This document shows, piece after piece, positions 60,014 to 64,000 of a DNA stretch of 64,000 bases (positions are counted from its first letter, which is position 1; every line of letters begins with the position of its first letter). The notes under the pieces were generated by a model. The model was not told the origin of the DNA. It worked only from the letters and a program-made list of their open reading frames with translations, and did not search any database. This stretch comes from Phlebotomus papatasi (Eukaryota > Arthropoda > Insecta > Diptera > Psychodidae): contig NC_077223.1 in assembly GCF_024763615.1 (NCBI RefSeq), positions 62,372,627-62,436,626 of the forward strand. Reading direction: 5' to 3'. The position numbers were made by a program, and so were the translations under genes.

Positions 60014-61463
60014 CTTGAGAGATCCGGTTTCCCCATCATGATAGTAATGTTAGACTTCTTTCAGTTGTCATTAATTTTAAAGAATTTGTGTGGATTAAGG
60101 TTTGGGTTTCAAAAGATTAGGAAAATTTTTTAATTATTATTTAAAATTGAATATTTAGTGTCAAAATTTAAACTTCCTATTCAGCGTTTAAGGCTAATGA
60201 TGTTGCATTATCAGGAAATTTGATTAGTAATTTTCAGAATTTTCACGATTTAAATAAATCATAGTTGAAATAATTTTAAAAATTGCAGAAAACTTAATAA
60301 TTTTGAAAGGTCCGTTTTAGATGCGTTATTGTAAAATTTTCTGTTTTTAAAACTATAAAAAAAACTTCAAAATTTTAAATTAAAAATCTTTATCAGATAA
60401 TACTAATTGGACTTTACATATCAATAAAAAGACTAAAACGTTGAAGATTTGTCTCAGAGTTGAGAGCTAAATTATTAAGTTCAACAATAAATATTGGACT
60501 CAATTCTAGGGTAGAATCTTTAAATATGAATAAGATATCAGTATAATTATTTAGAAAATATCTCATAGGTTTCACATCTATAGAAGACACTTAAAATTCA
60601 AGATTGTCAAAATTGTAATACATCATTTGTGGATTTATGCGGGAATGTTAATGTTAAAGTTTATTGCACATTTCTGGGAAATTGCTTTGCATTACTTTGT
60701 TTACTTCAAAGCTTATCTCCTAGTGCCTTACTTAACGAATACAAAAGGAAAATTTGAAACAAAACAAGAAGCACTATGCCAAACCCATATAAAGTACCAA
60801 AACTGCTAACAAACTTTTGAAAAAAAAAAATGTTAAGCGTTATCACCATGAATGCAATTTTAAACATTAATTGAAAATTCGTGCTAAAGTTTCCGCACAA
60901 GAAACTTTGTCCACGCAATAGATAAAGTGCAAAGAGAAAAAAAACGTGAGAGACATAGGAAATATTTTAGTGAATCCGGAAATAAATATTGAATAGCCAT
61001 CAGAGTCTTTGGGTTCGGGAAAGTGATAAAGACCAACAGCAATTTTCTCATTAGTTTTTTTTTTCATTTAGTTTATGTTAAAATTTCTCTTTGCCCAATT
61101 GACGGTGCAATTGGACGTGAGTTGAAGATCAATTTGTGCTTCATTGGACAGAAAGACGAGAGCCAAAAAAAAAGAGCCGTGAAAGAAGTTTGAATCACCA
61201 AAAGAAATGCAATGATTTTTGCTGTGCACATTGAAAATTCTATAGCCTTCCCAGGAATGTTACCTGATCACTCTGAGCCAGTTCAATGGATGTTCCATTG
61301 GTGGGTGACATCCTCGGGAATCACACGCGAAAAGGGGCCACGTATAAATGATGGGATTATTAATTTACACTTTATGGTGCGTCAGTCTCACAAACACTGT
61401 TTTTTTTTTCACTTTAAAAAGTCTCAACTCGCAGTTGCGAACAGGCGTGGATTTTATATTTAG
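60014..61463. other. Gene-free stretch, GC-richer at its end
   Basis: AT-rich to 61080. From 61240 to 61345 composition rises. On the minus strand ATGTCACCC (about 61313) opens 16 codons to a consensus-like donor CAG|GTAACA near 61265, which could be a first exon but is too short to support. Confidence 0.3.
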
Positions 61464-61684
61464 CACTAGATCAGAACGCAATTGAACGGTGGGTGGATGA
61501 GCACCTTATCCGAGTAGCTCTCGAGATGGAGGAAGTCGCACTGAAAGCTCATGGAGTTCTTCCGCGCGACAACTCCACAACTCTCGTGAATGCCCTGAAG
61601 AGTCCAATGAGGAGATAATACTTTTTGAATAGTGTCGAAGGGGCTGACAAATAGCATTCGTGGCAACCCAGCGTACACCAAATG
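61464..61684 (-). CDS. Putative 3'-terminal exon of an unrecognised protein
   Basis: A minus-strand open segment begins right after a strong acceptor (CTTTTTTAG at about 61693-61685) and runs 73 codons to TAG. It reads HLVYAGLPRMLFVSPFDTIQ, KVLSPHWTLQGIHESCGVVA, RKNSMSFQCDFLHLESYSDK, VLIHPPFNCVLI. It is notably GC-richer than the flanks, has no internal stop and varied composition, all typical of the true exons in this window. I do not recognise the family. If the stop is used, the protein would end CVLI, which fits a CaaX prenylation box. A donor-like AAG|GTGCTC at SDK would remove that end. Upstream exons would lie above 61690 but I could not find one. Confidence 0.35.
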
Positions 61685-62004
61685 CTAAAAAAGCTAATTA
61701 ACGTTAGAAACATTTAGCTAAAAAGTCCTTAATGTCTTCTGGGGGCAGCGATTAATTTTAAACAATGAATACTAAATCCTAACTCCAAATATGATTTTCG
61801 AAACAAATTTTGATTGAATAATGACATTCTTGGGTATTAGCCTTTCGAGGACAATTCGGATTACGGATCAATAGAAGTTCTCGAAACTCAAGTTTATTTC
61901 AAGATAAGAAATGTTCTAAATAAATTAATACGGAGATATTACTTAAGCACGTATTACTTTAAAAAAATTTAGAAAGTAAATAAAATATATGAATTTTGTT
62001 TATA

Positions 62005-63092
62005 TGCACAGTAAAAAAAAATTACAGGAAAATAATCGTTGGTTTGCTTTTTTACTACGATTATTCTTGTAAAGTTACACGAATTATGTATTTCAACAAA
62101 ACGTGTAATCTGAAAATGTGTAATTTAAATTTTATGTAATTTTAAACCGTACACAGTAAAAAATTGTGTGAGAAATAAAGTTGTGTATGGGAAAAGTTGT
62201 GTAAATTCACAAGCACTATGGTTGTAAATTGTAAAATTACTATCATATTGGTGGTACGATACTAACATAATGCTAGTAAAATTATGTATTGTGTAATGAA
62301 ATTTGTGTATGGGAAAATTTGTGTGAGAACTGTCAAAATTTCATTGTTTACTATTGCAATTTTTCTAAGATTTCACACAATTTTTGAATTTTTAACTGCC
62401 TAATTGTCTTCTGGAATCATTCATTGGGTTCTTAAAATGTGCCTCAGTCGTGAAAAATGAGGAATAATTATGTAATAACAGAAAACAGAGGAAGCGTCAT
62501 GTATATTTAAAAAATTGACGATGCAACTCTTGTACATTTGCCGAAGAGAAGTAAGCAAGTCGGTAGCGCAGGCAGAAAACACGAGACCATCAACGCAAAG
62601 ATTATGGGTTCAAGTCTCAGACACTCTCTTATTTTTTTTCCTTTTTTTATTCTTTTTTTCTTTTTTTTCTTAGTTTAATACCGAGACATATCACAGGTAA
62701 TACAAATAAACCGAACAAAATTGCTCTACAATCAAAATTATAGACAGGAAGCCATTTTATAAGATTGAAAATACACAACCTTGCCAATACACAACATTGC
62801 CAATACACAAAATCTACAACCATAGCGCTCGTGCAAAAATTACCAATCGTAGTGGTTGTAAATTTTTTTACTGTGTATAATCAACTGGGAATAATTACAC
62901 AGTCTTGTATATTTTCTTACATATTTCGTGTAAAATTACACAATTTTCAAATAAAAGGTTTACAAATTACACAGTTTTCAGACAAAATGTGTACAAATTA
63001 CACAAATGTGTATTAGTACACAAGATTACATGTTTAATGTAAAATTTACAATGAAAATCATGGTAAAGCAGCCAAAATTTTTTACTGCATGC
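62005..63092. mobile_element. Nested foldback elements with ACAGTAAAAAA ends
   Basis: The outer ends TGCACAGTAAAAAAAAATT (62005) and AATTTTTTACTGCATGCA (63075-63092) are inverted. Inside them ACACAGTAAAAAATTGTGTG (62151) and AATTTTTTTACTGTGT (62862-62877) form a second inverted pair, flanking AACCATAG in both orientations. The arms are full of GTGTAATTTT/AAAATTACACA words. A SINE lies in the centre. The sequence could be one large element with internal duplications or one inserted in another. Confidence 0.55.
62520..62690 (+). mobile_element. tRNA-derived SINE with pyrimidine-rich tail
   Basis: AGTCGGTAGCGCAG (A-box-like, near 62560) and GGGTTCAAGTCTC (B box, near 62607) have tRNA spacing. 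About 60 bp of T/C-rich sequence follows. It is inserted between the arms of the 62151-62877 foldback. Confidence 0.55.
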
Positions 63093-64000
63093 AGTCAACA
63101 TCAAAGAGACAGTACGGAAAATGTTAATTATCCTGAAATTTATCTTTGAAGAAGGAATAGTGAAAAAAATTAAAATTCGGAAAACTACCCTTCCCTGTCT
63201 TTCCCAGTGAACTTTTGGAGACTTCCAGAAGCTTAAATATAAGTTTGTGACTCTTTCAAATCCCTATCGGAAAACTTAATGTCCGTTTTTACCGTTGCAA
63301 GAACAATTTTTTTCTCAAATTGGTAAGCAAAGTTAAGGTATAACATTGATCTAACTATCTAAAATGTAAATAAGGAAATATTTAAACTTAATTAAATAAT
63401 TCTAAATGATGTTTAGATCATAATATATTTCATGAATAACTTTTGTGATTTTATTCTAAATTACATAAGGAGAACTTCCTATATATTTTTTCTGAATAAT
63501 TTAGAAAATAATAATTAGAAATGAGACCAAAAATTACTAAAAAAAAAAACGGGATAAAAATAATATTTTGATTCTTTTTCAAAATATTCATTTTTTTAGA
63601 ACAAAAGTTGGAGTTCTTTAATGATTTTTTTCGAATTCCTAGTAAACAACACTATTTCCAAAGTTATTCAAATAAATCTTTTAATTTGATAGAAGACTTA
63701 GAAAAATGAAGCTTTATCAGTTACCACGTAATTTAGATCAGATTAAAACTAAAATTCTTTGTTATTTAAATTTTAAATAAAAAATTATATTTAAATTTTA
63801 TTTTTTTATAAATAACTTTAATTCCTTTTTTACTAAGTTTTCAAAAATTTTATTCTACTATTTTTTATAGATTTTGTTTATGTTTTATATTTATCGAACC
63901 GTTTTCTAAAAGGTAATTTTGTGATAATTCTCAAAAATGCTGGGGCAAAATAGTATCAGGCATGAGATACTATCACATTTTGTTTCGCTTTATTTCGGGA
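63093..64000. other. Gene-free AT-rich end of window
   Basis: No gene or RNA seen. A short inverted word (GGCATGAGATACTATCAC against GATACTATCA-like neighbours) at 63950-63980 may be the edge of another repeat cut by the window end. Confidence 0.35.

Noticed and set aside
1..64000. CRISPR array, operon or bacterial origin
   Set aside because: Spliced genes, SINEs, LINEs and MITEs show an animal nuclear genome, and no regularly spaced identical short repeats with unique spacers occur.

Overview
The window looks like nuclear DNA of an insect, most likely a dipteran. It is AT-rich, introns have GT-AG borders, the coding exons are clearly more GC-rich than their surroundings, and the intergenic space is packed with short inverted-repeat (MITE-like) elements, tRNA-derived SINEs and decayed LINE fragments. 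The proteins are insect-like. A sand fly or mosquito relative is my best guess, but the sequence alone does not fix the species.

Layout: (1) 1-26 kb has no convincing gene. It holds a dead pogo-type transposase, at least ten foldback or TIR elements (several nested, with readable target-site duplications), two 15-bp-unit minisatellite blocks and a duplicated segment split by a TIR element. (2) 26.1-34.7 kb is a compact cluster. A four-exon VPS26C (DSCR3) homolog on the minus strand and a three-exon protein phosphatase 6 catalytic subunit (PpV) on the plus strand are head to head, 381 bp apart. An intronless OXLD1-like mitochondrial protein gene lies antisense inside the first PpV intron. (3) 37.9-51.8 kb holds a four-exon aldo-keto reductase on the plus strand with a clear TATA/Inr promoter, convergent with a dipeptidyl peptidase 4-like type II membrane protease on the minus strand. 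The poly(A) signals of the pair are about 50 bp apart. Introns of both genes carry LINE remnants and a SINE. (4) 52-64 kb is mostly gene-free repeats, with two weak candidate exons.

The four solid gene models each join in frame to full-length proteins (302, 302, 319 and 790 aa) or stand alone (113 aa). They do not form one pathway: they cover endosomal cargo recycling (Commander/retriever), Ser/Thr dephosphorylation, a mitochondrial small protein, carbonyl reduction and cell-surface peptide trimming. The most unusual signals are a GGATAA/TTATCC-saturated 2.5-kb intron in VPS26C, repeated CTGAnGA...GAAA modules resembling hammerhead ribozyme cores, and a set of nested transposons whose order of insertion can be read directly.
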